From Methanobrevibacter thaueri (GTDB taxonomy: Archaea > Methanobacteriota > Methanobacteria > Methanobacteriales > Methanobacteriaceae), in assembly GCF_015062905.1 (NCBI RefSeq), contig NZ_SUTK01000001.1:1-64000 (forward strand): DNA of 64,000 bases. Reading direction: 5' to 3'. Positions within the stretch are counted from its first letter, which is position 1. Each line of letters opens with the position of its first letter. Below, piece after piece: positions 28,901 through 37,019 of this stretch. The translations under genes and the position numbers were made by a program. The notes beneath the pieces were generated by a model. That model searched no databases and was not told the DNA's origin. It saw nothing but the letters and a program-made list of their open reading frames with translations.

Positions 28901-31514
28901 ATTCATAAAAGATGAATGCGACAATATTGTAAAGGTTATAGTTTCAAATAATAATAATATGCTGTGCTACTATGAAGAGGGCATTTGGTATAGGGACTAT
29001 GAAGAAGGGGATTTCTTCAAACCGTCCGACCTCACTCTAGTAATTGCTCATGATGAATTTAGGGATGACAATCTTGAGGAAAATGTTATAACTGGATATA
29101 TTCCTGAAACTACATTTATCGTCGACGGAACCTTTAATATCAGTTGTGATGAAGTAACCATATTTTCAAAAGATTTATCCATCAGAGACATGGACTTTGA
29201 TGATATGAATAGGTATTACCGTTTTGAAATTTTATATGAAGAGTTAAAAGACCTTAATTTAAATAGTGGAGACATTTTAAAAGTCATTTTCGCAGACAAA
29301 ATTGATAATTCAAAAAACATTACCAAGTCAATCTTCTATGAACATGTTGTAAATGAGGAAGACGATGATGAATTCGACAGATTCACCTTGGTCAACATCG
29401 TTAGAAAGGCCAATTATATGATAGATGATGTCCTGATTCAAATCGTTGACTTCCCTGACGATGTTGATGACGAATTTGAAATAGTCATCGACAGATGGGG
29501 AGATGAAGTTTCAATTAAGTTCAAAATCAGCGAACTGACCAGAAACGAAAAAGGCATCTATACATTCAACTGCACTGCATTGGGATATGATGTTTTAATG
29601 GATGACATGTCCGATGTTGATTATGGCATATTTGTCAGATTCTACAGGAATGGTGAAAACGCTGAGGAATTTGAAGGAAATCCACGGGTATATAGAAATC
29701 CGGATATGCATGAGGGCGAAATCACTAAAGATGCGGAATGGGGATCTGTTATCTATTTCGATGATTTAGATGAATTACGCAACTATTTCAATAATGAATT
29801 CACTGTAACAGCCACTAACCAAAGCGGCATCGTGGAAACTCTAACTCTTAACCTGAACGATATGGAAAGATTCAAACATGAAAATGAAGAGGAAGAAGAA
29901 GTGTATTATATCACCTTGGATGATTTAAAAATCACAGAAAACGGTGACTATAACATTAGCATGAAATTCACCACTAAAGATGGTGAAGATGTCCAATACA
30001 GCTCCACAATCAGTTTGGTTGACTTTGAAATTGACAAACGCACACATCTCGATGAAATTACCAGTGCAATATTCAGAATCCTGCTTGAAGAGGAGGATTC
30101 CGGTACAGTTGCAATCTATGTCAACGATACAAAAGTATTCAATGGAACCTTGGAAGAAATCGGATACAGTGATTGGAACCGTATGGGAGGTTACAACATC
30201 CCTGTCAATTATCTCCAAATCACCAAAACCGGCAGCTACAAAGTGAGGCTGGAGGTTAACAGCACTAAGGGTTATAGGGTTGTTGAACATGATATCGAAT
30301 TCCAAGTCGATGGAAATGATGTCAAATTCATTGATTTGATGTATGCATATGGAGAATGGAATTTCCTTTATCAGTCACACCTTACAGTTCCGGTTCCACT
30401 TGATTCCGAATTCGTCTTATATCTCAACGGCAAGGAAGCGGGAAGAACCAAAATAACCACTAATGAATTTGGATTTGAGTTGGATGACAGTTTCTTTGAT
30501 GAATTCGGATATTTAAAACCTGGTTCATATGATGCAAATATCAAATTGGTTGCTGGAGGAACTGAAACTGACTTTGCAAGCGGATCATTTAATGTTTTAA
30601 CTAAAAACGGAACCGTTACAGTAAGTGTCCCGACTACCGCTACAACCACAGATGACATTTACCTTTCATTCTCCGCACCTTATCCTGATGTCCATGACAT
30701 CTGGCCTGTTGCACTGGTCATTTACGTGGACCCTGTTGCAGGTGGGGACGGATTTGAATGGGACGATGAAAACATGATTGAAATCCGTGGTGAAGACTTG
30801 GAAGGATATCTCGATGGAAAAACCCATAAGTTTAATCTGGCCAAGTTGCCTGCAGGAACCCATAAGATTTATGTTTCCTATGCTTATGATGAAAATTATG
30901 AGCAATACATGAGCCACGAGTTCTTCTCAGGATTCTTCACAATTAACATCCAAAAAACAGCCACTAAACTTTACGGCAATACCGTTACTGCCACATATGA
31001 TGTCAGTAAAAAGTTAGTAATCACCTTAAAGGATGCAAAAGGCAGAATACTCGATGATGTGAAATTGCAAGTTAAAGTGGGATCCATTACTAAAACTTTA
31101 ACCACCAATAGTAAAGGCCAAATTTCTCTGGATGTTTCCAACTTAAAACCTGGCAAATACACAGCAACTGTCAAATATACTGGAGACGGTACCTTCATGG
31201 CTTCCAGTTCAACTGTAAAGGTAGTTGTCAACAAGGCCAAACCTAAGTTCACAACCACTAAGGTTAAAGTTAAAGCCAAGGCTAAGACCAAACAAATTAA
31301 AATAACCTTGAAACACAACAAGAAAGGCGTTAAAGGCAAACAGATTACCTTAAAAATCAACGGTAAAACCTACAAGGCAAAAACCAACAAGAAAGGTGTT
31401 GCAACTTTCAAGGTTAAAAAATTAGGTAAAGGCAAATTCACCGGAAAACTCAAGTTCAAAGGTGACAAATACTATAAAGGAATATCTGGAAAAGTAAAAG
31501 TAACTGTAAAATAA
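25947..31514 (+). CDS. large adhesin-like protein with three tandem repeats and Lys-rich Ig-like C-terminus
   Basis: 1855 residues from ATG 25947; an upstream TTG (25932) would spoil the signal peptide MNAKKIFLVTFLLLAILTIG. An acidic stretch follows. Residues about 170-1140 hold three tandem units of about 320 residues, each starting near 'W..DW.RG.LYTD.TE.V' and containing 'FYVECNGV.YRYEP', 'GLNGRNC.VSIYARNHND' and 'IPSEIEM.VNENFF'. The first two are close copies; the third is diverged. Further beta-sandwich-like regions follow. The last 200 residues are Ig-like modules, the final one very rich in lysine ('KVKVKAKAKTKQIKITLKHN'). There is no C-terminal membrane helix, so attachment probably runs through the basic end to the wall (inference). 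Confidence 0.88.
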   Translation: MNAKKIFLVTFLLLAILTIGAVSASEGADELAAEDSNGEDLSLDDESSSEVISSGEDDIEIMIDTWNEYPLDDSENEFTHTIIIKNVPEGTNGNVSVSIGESDIFKSELKDFDDNNKWDENGYKSYGVNFTQLSSLKDFNSGCMINVKFVNEDNSISSFCILELKEDNKFQLSTAIFRCWNEEWERGPLYTDTTEEVITLNVGAPELNGFFYVECNGVKYRYEPRFYDGGAWHDWVLSSFDITNPGEYPVTATYAPSVNSEPEVIFRGKLNVKAFDEGSEYRVVADNLGQKLIFYGLNGRNCTVSIYARNHNDGAQGNLLNDDNYLIKNFTSIAGTNYRMDYEGDLGLEKGNNYEIAVKVTDYESGDEILVYRNNLQCYDPWGGSIPSEIEMGVNENFFNDENEDDWIVVVRIPEKKMVYYGILEVKLGESSTAVTIAAREMDFDSYTRSYQYSLYYKDWKDYFLDGLYDFRFISDNGTAEQSYILVEHRDGGTSIERVIQINIWNDDWQRGPLYTDSTESVVMINVRSPEIDGIFYVECNGVTYRYEPKFYDSEAWHDWILSSFDIENPDEYDVIVSYAASENSQTKEIFRGKLNVKAFDEGNEYRVVPDNYAQELIFYGLNGRNCNVSIYARNHNDEWQENWWNDDTYLKKSLINLTGKIYRLDYEGDLGLEKENNYEIAVKVTEGDENTEVFFYRNDVWCSDPWEGSIPSEIEMNVNENFFNDGNEDDWVIEVRIPEKKMVYNGRIEIKSGENVIFVKDIFARDMDFDNNARSYTYSLLYRDVKDHLAEGLFDFVFTTDNGTAKQSFISVEFDDGGTRIQRAFDVSVWSLDWNRGLLYDDYTGEVVTIYVHSELIDGTFNVKCHDVSYVFKPKFNENGEPRHGWLLSSFGITESGIYNLTVEYNGEVILNQDLQVFHFSNDEFRVTSDNVNHLISLYCPQDGENCNVSIYLKHNWEEEYQEILTQNLKMLGEWYNWTFDELEFIKDECDNIVKVIVSNNNNMLCYYEEGIWYRDYEEGDFFKPSDLTLVIAHDEFRDDNLEENVITGYIPETTFIVDGTFNISCDEVTIFSKDLSIRDMDFDDMNRYYRFEILYEELKDLNLNSGDILKVIFADKIDNSKNITKSIFYEHVVNEEDDDEFDRFTLVNIVRKANYMIDDVLIQIVDFPDDVDDEFEIVIDRWGDEVSIKFKISELTRNEKGIYTFNCTALGYDVLMDDMSDVDYGIFVRFYRNGENAEEFEGNPRVYRNPDMHEGEITKDAEWGSVIYFDDLDELRNYFNNEFTVTATNQSGIVETLTLNLNDMERFKHENEEEEEVYYITLDDLKITENGDYNISMKFTTKDGEDVQYSSTISLVDFEIDKRTHLDEITSAIFRILLEEEDSGTVAIYVNDTKVFNGTLEEIGYSDWNRMGGYNIPVNYLQITKTGSYKVRLEVNSTKGYRVVEHDIEFQVDGNDVKFIDLMYAYGEWNFLYQSHLTVPVPLDSEFVLYLNGKEAGRTKITTNEFGFELDDSFFDEFGYLKPGSYDANIKLVAGGTETDFASGSFNVLTKNGTVTVSVPTTATTTDDIYLSFSAPYPDVHDIWPVALVIYVDPVAGGDGFEWDDENMIEIRGEDLEGYLDGKTHKFNLAKLPAGTHKIYVSYAYDENYEQYMSHEFFSGFFTINIQKTATKLYGNTVTATYDVSKKLVITLKDAKGRILDDVKLQVKVGSITKTLTTNSKGQISLDVSNLKPGKYTATVKYTGDGTFMASSSTVKVVVNKAKPKFTTTKVKVKAKAKTKQIKITLKHNKKGVKGKQITLKINGKTYKAKTNKKGVATFKVKKLGKGKFTGKLKFKGDKYYKGISGKVKVTVK
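26455..29370 (+). repeat. three tandem ~970-bp coding repeats
   Basis: Units begin near 26455, 27441 and 28421. Units one and two share long nearly identical stretches (for example around 26840-26885 and 27820-27865). Unit three is recognisable mostly at protein level. This points to recent duplication or gene conversion of units one and two. Confidence 0.75.
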
Positions 31515-31532
31515 GGAGATTAAACTCTCCTT
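31513..31532 (+). terminator. terminator of the large adhesin-like gene
   Basis: Stem AAGGAGA/TCTCCTT with loop TTAAAC directly after the stop codon, followed by a T-rich tract (AATTTTTTCTTTTTTTT). Confidence 0.75.
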
Positions 31533-31553
31533 AATTTTTTCTTTTTTTTAAAA

Positions 31554-31952
31554 TCAATCATCCAACAAGTCCGCTACCTTGTTTGCAATGAAAACACAGC
31601 AGTCGACACAAGGGGATTTGTCCTCGCCGTTATTTGTTATTTTGCCACACATTACAGTGCCGTATTCTTCTTTGAATGTGTTGAAAATCACTTTGGCGTT
31701 GTCCTTGATTGTTGGTATGTCATCATTGAGAAGGCCGTTTGCCATAAGTGCGCCGGTTACCGCACCGCAGGTTCCTTCATCAAATGTTCCGCCCATTCCG
31801 CCTGCAAAGCCGGAAGCCAGTTTGCGCATGTTTTCCTGTGAAATAGGATGCTCTGCAGTTTCACAAAGTCCCATCAATGTTGATTCAGAACAGCTTAAAA
31901 ATGTTCTGTACTCCCTGATTTTTTCTTCCAACATTTCCTTGTCAAGTTTCAT
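31554..31952 (-). CDS. C_GCAxxG_C_C family protein
   Basis: 132 residues with the family's spaced cysteines: 'CSESTLMGLCE' at the start, 'GFAGGMGGTFDEGTCGAVTG' in the middle and 'CVDCCVFIANKVADLL' at the end. The family is thought to be redox-active or metal-binding and is often found near oxidoreductases; its reaction is unknown to me. GGAG lies eight bases before the ATG. It is divergent from cfbD, with which it shares a short promoter region, and convergent with the adhesin-like gene. Confidence 0.85.
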   Translation of the reverse strand: MKLDKEMLEEKIREYRTFLSCSESTLMGLCETAEHPISQENMRKLASGFAGGMGGTFDEGTCGAVTGALMANGLLNDDIPTIKDNAKVIFNTFKEEYGTVMCGKITNNGEDKSPCVDCCVFIANKVADLLDD

Positions 31953-32030
31953 AATGCAATCTCCATGAATTTGTTAATTAATTATATTAATTAAGAATTT
32001 TATATAATTATTTGTTAAAAAAATTGTGAG

Positions 32031-33116
32031 TTGATAAAAATTATACATCCGAGACCAAGTCCGATTGCAGCAACCCTTTATACGCTGAGAGATATGAACG
32101 TTGATGTTATTATCATGCATGGACCTACCGGCTGCTGTTTTAGAACAGCAAGGCTTTTGGAAGGTGATGGAGTCCGTGTCGTAACTACTGGAATGTCTGA
32201 AAATGATTTTATATTAGGTGCCGGTGAAAAGTTGGTTGATACGCTAACTGAAGCTTATGAGTCATTCAAGCCGGAACTGATGGGAATTGCCGGAACCTGT
32301 GCGAGCATGATTATTGGTGAGGATTTAAAGGAAGCTATTGCAACTGCAGACTTGCCGTGCACTGTCATTCCTGTTGAATCCCATGGAGGATCAGGTGAAG
32401 GCGACAATACCGTTGGTGCCATAATGGCATTGGATGCGGCCGTTGAGGCTGGTGTGATTCCTCCTGAAGAGTCAGAAAGACAGATTGAAATGCTTGAAAA
32501 GGCAACTGAAGTTGAAAAGACACGAGGTATGGCACAAGGAAAATATATTAAACCTAACTTCGGCGATTCAAAGGAAAGCGTTGCAAAGACTGTTGTCAAT
32601 GCCCTTAAGGATGGCAAAAAGGTTGCATTCGTTTTAAATGTCAAAAAGGAAACATCATATCTTTTTGCAGACATTGTCAATTTTGATTATGAAAAAATCA
32701 ATCCCGACAACAGGCCAATCTTTGTTGCAAATCTTGATGAAAACATTGGCCTTCCAAGAATCAGGCAGCATGCGGTAAACATCAAAAGTCAGCTGGACAT
32801 CGAGCCAGATTTCATAACCGGAGGTCTTGATGAGTATCCGATAACGGCTAATAAAGCGGCAGAATACTTAAAGGATAAGGACTTGGACATGATTGTCGTA
32901 TTCGGTGTTCCTCATGCTTTTCCAATTGAAGAGTTTGATATGGAATCAGTTGCAGTAACCGACGGTCCTAGGTTAGTTCAACCTTTAAGGGAGTTGGGAT
33001 ACACTCATGTTGTTGCAGAGCTTGATGCACATTCAAAAACCTTAGGCACAGATGAAATAGTGTTTTCAGACTTTGGTGGTATGATTAGGTCAGCTATCGG
33101 GTGGTTGGACCAATGA
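32031..33116 (+). CDS. cfbD: Ni-sirohydrochlorin a,c-diamide reductive cyclase, catalytic (NifD-like) subunit
   Basis: CfbD works with the NifH-like CfbC to reduce and cyclise Ni-sirohydrochlorin a,c-diamide on the way to coenzyme F430 of methyl-CoM reductase. The 361-residue protein has the nitrogenase-like fold: '[19 protein letters not shown]' at the start, the cysteine motif '[18 protein letters not shown]' at 30-47, '[14 protein letters not shown]' and '[18 protein letters not shown]'. Start is TTG at 32031. No cfbC lies next to it. Its stop overlaps the hisH start by four bases. Confidence 0.9.
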   Translation: MIKIIHPRPSPIAATLYTLRDMNVDVIIMHGPTGCCFRTARLLEGDGVRVVTTGMSENDFILGAGEKLVDTLTEAYESFKPELMGIAGTCASMIIGEDLKEAIATADLPCTVIPVESHGGSGEGDNTVGAIMALDAAVEAGVIPPEESERQIEMLEKATEVEKTRGMAQGKYIKPNFGDSKESVAKTVVNALKDGKKVAFVLNVKKETSYLFADIVNFDYEKINPDNRPIFVANLDENIGLPRIRQHAVNIKSQLDIEPDFITGGLDEYPITANKAAEYLKDKDLDMIVVFGVPHAFPIEEFDMESVAVTDGPRLVQPLRELGYTHVVAELDAHSKTLGTDEIVFSDFGGMIRSAIGWLDQ

Positions 33117-33709
33117 TAACTATTATTGATTATAAAAGCGGAAACCTGAAAAGCATTTCCAATGGATTTAAGAAAATCGGTGCAGAATATCAGATCACTG
33201 ACGATAAGGAAATTATTGCAGACAGCGACTATCTGGTGTTGCCTGGTGTTGGAGCATTTGGAAGTGCAATGGAGAATTTGGAACCCTTTAAAGATGTTAT
33301 TTATGAGCATGTTGATGCAAACAAGCCATTTTTAGGAATATGTCTTGGTCAACAGGTATTGATGGGTTCAAGTGAAGAGTCTCCGGGCGTTGAAGGTTTG
33401 AACTTGTTTAAAGGACATGTTGAAAAATTGCCGGAAGGCGTAAAAATACCTCACATGGGTTGGAATAAGTTAAAAGTCACAAATGACTCACCGATACTTG
33501 AAGGTATCGATGGGGAATATTTCTATTTTGTTCATTCTTATCATACAATTCCAGATGATGATGAAATCATTGCTGGAACTTGTGATTATGGAAGCAGTGT
33601 TGTTGCAAGCTTAAGCGAGAATAATTTGTTTTCAACACAGTTTCATCCGGAAAAGAGCAGCAAAGCAGGATTGAAAATCTTAAAAAATTTCACTAACTTG
33701 GAGATATAG
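33113..33709 (+). CDS. hisH: imidazole glycerol phosphate synthase, glutamine amidotransferase subunit
   Basis: Supplies ammonia from glutamine to HisF in histidine synthesis. 198 residues from ATG 33113, which overlaps the cfbD stop (ATGA). Class I amidotransferase features: '[12 protein letters not shown]', the nucleophile Cys in '[15 protein letters not shown]', 'HMGWNKL', 'FVHSYHT' and the catalytic His/Glu in 'STQFHPEKS'. An earlier GTG (33101) would only extend it into cfbD. No other his gene lies in the window, so hisH is placed away from its partner hisF. Confidence 0.95.
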   Translation: MITIIDYKSGNLKSISNGFKKIGAEYQITDDKEIIADSDYLVLPGVGAFGSAMENLEPFKDVIYEHVDANKPFLGICLGQQVLMGSSEESPGVEGLNLFKGHVEKLPEGVKIPHMGWNKLKVTNDSPILEGIDGEYFYFVHSYHTIPDDDEIIAGTCDYGSSVVASLSENNLFSTQFHPEKSSKAGLKILKNFTNLEI

Positions 33710-33712
33710 ACT

Positions 33713-35077
33713 ATGGATATTGAAGGATTTGTAAGGGCTAGAATTGATGATTACTCATATGATGAATTGGCTGATATTTTAGCGGTACGTATAAGGGAAT
33801 ATAAAAAAATTTCAGAAGAAAATTCAGTTGAAATGGCAAAGGCCGTAATTGATGAAGTTTCAACCACTTTAAAGCTAAATGAAAGTGATGATGAATTTTT
33901 AAAGGAAATCGTTGACATCAATGCATCAGACGTGCTGATGGGTGAGATGGGAGTAGGCTCCCGTGGAGCAGGAGACTTTTTTGTCCACAGGAAAATCGCA
34001 GAAATCGTATCATCCACAAACACCGCCTCACTTGTAAATCCGTCAGAACAGGATGACGGAGGAGTTGTGAAGGCACCTGTTGCAAACGATGAAGTGTATA
34101 TTACAACTGCAGTCGATGGAATCCACTCAAGATTAAGCGAATATCCATTCTTAGGAGGTTTTCATGTTACAAGAGCCACTTTAAGGGATGTATGTGTAAT
34201 GGGAGCCGATCCTGTAGCTATCCTAAGTGATGTCCACCTTGCGGACGATGGTGATGTTGCAAAGATATTCGACTTTACCGCAGGTGTTGCAGCAGTTTCA
34301 GAGCTTGTTGATGTTCCGATTGTTGCCGGTTCCACATTGCGTGTGGGCGGGGACATGGTTTTAGGTGACAGGTTCGTTTCAGCAGTTGGAAGCGTGGGCG
34401 TTTCACCATATCCTCCAACAGCAAGAAAGGGTGCAACCGAAGGTGATGTAATCCTTTTGACTGAAGGTTCAGGTGGAGGAACAATAACAACCACTGCACT
34501 GTACAACGGATTTTTCGATGTAGTGTGGGATACAATGAACGTAAACTTCGTTCAGGCTTCACATGCTCTTTTTGAATCAGACCTCGTGAAGGATGTCCAT
34601 GCGATGACAGATGTGACAAACGGTGGCCTTAGAGGTGATGCCCATGAAATCTCAAACACTACAGGTGTTGGTCTTGAGTTCTATGAAAAGGAAATCAGGG
34701 ATATGGTTGCTCCGAATGTTTTAAACATGCTTGAGACATTAAACATTGACCCATTGGGCGTTTCAACCGATTCATTGATGCTCATTGTGCCTCCGGAAAT
34801 TGTCGGAGACATCAAAAAGGCAGTAGGCAAATATGATGTTGCAATATCCGAAATCGGTGAGGTCAACAATTCAGGAGAGCCGATTCTAATCAAGGAAGAC
34901 GGTTCAAATGAAAAGCTGGTCCCACTGTTCAGGGAAGCTGCATATACCAAAATCAAAAAACTGGTTGGTGATACAACCCCTGAAGACTTTGAAGAGATGA
35001 AGGAAAAAGTTCAAAAGGCTTCAGATGCTGCAATAGCTAAAAAGGATAAAGTAATTGATTATGTAAGGGGAAACTAA
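33713..35077 (+). CDS. AIR synthase (PurM/HypE/ThiL)-family protein of unknown function
   Basis: 454 residues. A helical N-terminal part of about 85 residues precedes a PurM-like ATP-binding domain: 'SDVLMGEMGVGSRGAGDFF', 'ITTAVDGIHSRLSEYPFLGG', 'CVMGADPVAILSDVHLADDG', 'AGSTLRVGGDM' and 'AMTDVTNGGLRGDAHEISN'. Members (PurM, SelD, HypE, ThiL) phosphorylate amides or acids with ATP. The long N-terminal extension and the F430/histidine context fit none of the well-known members exactly. It starts three bases after hisH and ends before a T-rich terminator (35078-35100). Family is sure, substrate unknown. Confidence 0.8.
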   Translation: MDIEGFVRARIDDYSYDELADILAVRIREYKKISEENSVEMAKAVIDEVSTTLKLNESDDEFLKEIVDINASDVLMGEMGVGSRGAGDFFVHRKIAEIVSSTNTASLVNPSEQDDGGVVKAPVANDEVYITTAVDGIHSRLSEYPFLGGFHVTRATLRDVCVMGADPVAILSDVHLADDGDVAKIFDFTAGVAAVSELVDVPIVAGSTLRVGGDMVLGDRFVSAVGSVGVSPYPPTARKGATEGDVILLTEGSGGGTITTTALYNGFFDVVWDTMNVNFVQASHALFESDLVKDVHAMTDVTNGGLRGDAHEISNTTGVGLEFYEKEIRDMVAPNVLNMLETLNIDPLGVSTDSLMLIVPPEIVGDIKKAVGKYDVAISEIGEVNNSGEPILIKEDGSNEKLVPLFREAAYTKIKKLVGDTTPEDFEEMKEKVQKASDAAIAKKDKVIDYVRGN

Positions 35078-35177
35078 TCTCCTTTTTTTCTATTTTTTTT
35101 CAGTGAAGTGATTTTACACAAAGGCACACTTTCGCACTTCAAAACTTTTTATAAATTTCAATATCCAATAATAGGTC

Positions 35178-35618
35178 ATGTTGGATAACAAGGGATCTTT
35201 TTATATAATTGACGCAATTCTTGCAATATTTTTGCTTCTAATAGTATTTTTGGTTGTTAACGCAGCAATATCCATGCCGACAGCCGATTATTCATATGAA
35301 AGCAAAAGTATTCGAACTGCACAGGATGTGATGGAACTGTTGAGCGGCAAAATCGATTTCAGTGACCAGACATTTCTCGGCAAAATTTCAAATATTTTGG
35401 GGGATGGTGAAAATTCAAAGGAATCAGTAAGGGAAGTTTCAGAGATTTCCAAAAGCAGGCTGGATTCGTATAAACTTGAAAATTATCAGTTCAGCGAAAG
35501 CAATGTCTTGAAAGGAAAAGTGTTGGCTTCAAAAGGAGATTATGAGAAAGCCGATGATGTTGATGTGGCTTCAAGGACATATGGTGAGTATTCATATACA
35601 TTGTCAGTATGGCAATAA
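35178..35618 (+). CDS. pilin-like secreted protein
   Basis: 146 residues. The N-terminus MLDNKGSFYIIDAILAIFLL followed by LIVFLVVNAAI has the form of an archaeal prepilin-like leader: a short charged start with KG, then a single long hydrophobic helix. The rest is Ser/Asp/Lys-rich with no recognised domain. Processing at the Gly-Ser bond would fit a pre-pilin peptidase, but the usual QxSxE class III motif is absent, so cleavage and assembly are uncertain. It stands alone before tRNA-Arg(GCG). Confidence 0.6.
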   Translation: MLDNKGSFYIIDAILAIFLLLIVFLVVNAAISMPTADYSYESKSIRTAQDVMELLSGKIDFSDQTFLGKISNILGDGENSKESVREVSEISKSRLDSYKLENYQFSESNVLKGKVLASKGDYEKADDVDVASRTYGEYSYTLSVWQ

Positions 35619-35666
35619 TTAAATAGTATAAAAATCATATAATTAATTGTTATCTTATTTTGTCCA

Positions 35667-35740
35667 GCCCTGGTGGTGTAGTTTGGATAACACATGGGAC
35701 TGCGGATCCCATTCCCCGGGTTCAAATCCCGGCCAGGGCA
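35667..35740 (+). tRNA. tRNA-Arg (anticodon GCG)
   Basis: Full cloverleaf: acceptor GCCCTGG/CCAGGGC, D-stem GTGT/ACAC, anticodon stem TGGGA/TCCCA with loop CTGCGGA (anticodon GCG, reads CGC and CGU), T-arm CCGGG-TTCAAAT-CCCGG, discriminator A. CCA is not encoded. No intron. It lies 22 bases before truD. Confidence 0.95.
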
Positions 35741-35761
35741 CTTATAATTTCCGTGATTATT

Positions 35762-37018
35762 ATGTTAAATGCTAATACTTATGTTACTTCCCAAAAAGGA
35801 ATTGGGGGAACTATTAGAAACCGATATGAAGATTTTTACGTTGAAGAAATTCCGGAAATCATCCCATCAGGCGAAGGTCCGAACATTTACATCTGGATTG
35901 AAAAGCTTGGAAGAACCACTTTGGACGTTGTTCTTGACATTTCAAGGGACTTGCATATCTCAAGAAAAAGAATGGGATTCGCCGGAATGAAAGACAAGAA
36001 GGCCCTTACCCGTCAATGGATCTGCATTGCCAATATGGATTCAGAAGAGCAGATGCAACAGGTAATGGACTTGGATATTTATAAGACTGATTTTTTAAAG
36101 GTTGTAAGGGGCCGCAAAAAGCTCAGGATGGGTCAGCTTAAAGGAAACAAGTTCAAAATATTGATTAAGGATTTGGATGATTTTCAGGAATCCGCTGACA
36201 TTGCAAATGAGGTCCTAAAAGAGCTTGAAGCTAAAGGGGTTCCCAATTACTTCGGATGGCAGAGGTTTGGAAAGCCTAGAACAAACACCCATTTGGTTGG
36301 AGAGGCATTGATTGAAAATGACCTCAAAAAGGCTGTTGACAGGTATATCGGCGGTCCGTCCGAAGAGGAGCATGAGGAAAATCAGATGGCAAGACAGGCA
36401 TATGATGACGGAAACCTTGAGGAATCTCTGGAATTGATGGGCAAGGGAATGAGATATGAAAAGATGATGATTCGCGAGCTGATTAAGGACTCCAAAAAAG
36501 GCGAATTGACTGATAAGTCATATAAGAATGCCCTGTACGCGCTTCCAAAGCCACTTCAGAGAATGTTTGTTCATGCTTATCAATCATACTTATTTAATGA
36601 GGCTGTAAGCAATCGTGTAGCTATGGGAATTGACAAATACATTGAAGGAGACATTATCATTGACACAGAAGAGCATATAGTTTATGATAAGACTCCCGAA
36701 GAGTATCAGGAATTAATGGATAACTTTGAGGTAAATCCGACCTGTCCATTATACGGTACCAAGGTTCCATATGCTGGAGGTATTGTTGGAGAGATGGAAG
36801 AGAACGTTTTGAAAGGTTATGACCTTACTAAAGAGGATTTTGAAGTTCCAAAAATGCCACGTTTAGGTAGTCATGGCTTAAGGAGGTCAATGAGATTCCA
36901 GGTTTGGGATGCATCCGCCAAAGCCACTGATGATGGGGTATTATGTGAATTCTCAATAAATAAAGGTTCATACGCCACTGCTGTTTTAAGAGAAATCATG
37001 AAAGTGGATGTGATATAA
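35762..37018 (+). CDS. truD: tRNA pseudouridine(13) synthase TruD
   Basis: 418 residues. TruD makes pseudouridine at position 13 of tRNAs. The catalytic Asp lies in 'FAGMKDKKALTRQW', followed by 'RMGQLKGNKFKI', 'GVPNYFGWQRFGKPRTNTHL' and the TruD insertion domain ('QRMFVHAYQSYLFNEAVSNR'). The C-terminal 'GLRRSMRF' and 'FSINKGSYATAVLREIMK' are typical. The frame is open through the tRNA gene upstream, but ATG 35762 with GTGAT before it is the sensible start. It is followed one base later by the zinc-ribbon gene. Confidence 0.95.
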   Translation: MLNANTYVTSQKGIGGTIRNRYEDFYVEEIPEIIPSGEGPNIYIWIEKLGRTTLDVVLDISRDLHISRKRMGFAGMKDKKALTRQWICIANMDSEEQMQQVMDLDIYKTDFLKVVRGRKKLRMGQLKGNKFKILIKDLDDFQESADIANEVLKELEAKGVPNYFGWQRFGKPRTNTHLVGEALIENDLKKAVDRYIGGPSEEEHEENQMARQAYDDGNLEESLELMGKGMRYEKMMIRELIKDSKKGELTDKSYKNALYALPKPLQRMFVHAYQSYLFNEAVSNRVAMGIDKYIEGDIIIDTEEHIVYDKTPEEYQELMDNFEVNPTCPLYGTKVPYAGGIVGEMEENVLKGYDLTKEDFEVPKMPRLGSHGLRRSMRFQVWDASAKATDDGVLCEFSINKGSYATAVLREIMKVDVI

Positions 37019-37019
37019 G

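Noticed and set aside
26455..29370. Tandem repeats as a CRISPR array or mobile element
   Set aside because: Units are about 1 kb, in frame and protein-coding; there are no spacers and no terminal inverted repeats.
33101..33112. GTG 33101 as hisH start
   Set aside because: It extends into cfbD. ATG 33113 forms the usual ATGA overlap and starts the family sequence [11 protein letters not shown].
35660..35761. TruD extended through the tRNA gene
   Set aside because: The frame is open by chance across tRNA-Arg(GCG); TruD homology begins after ATG 35762.
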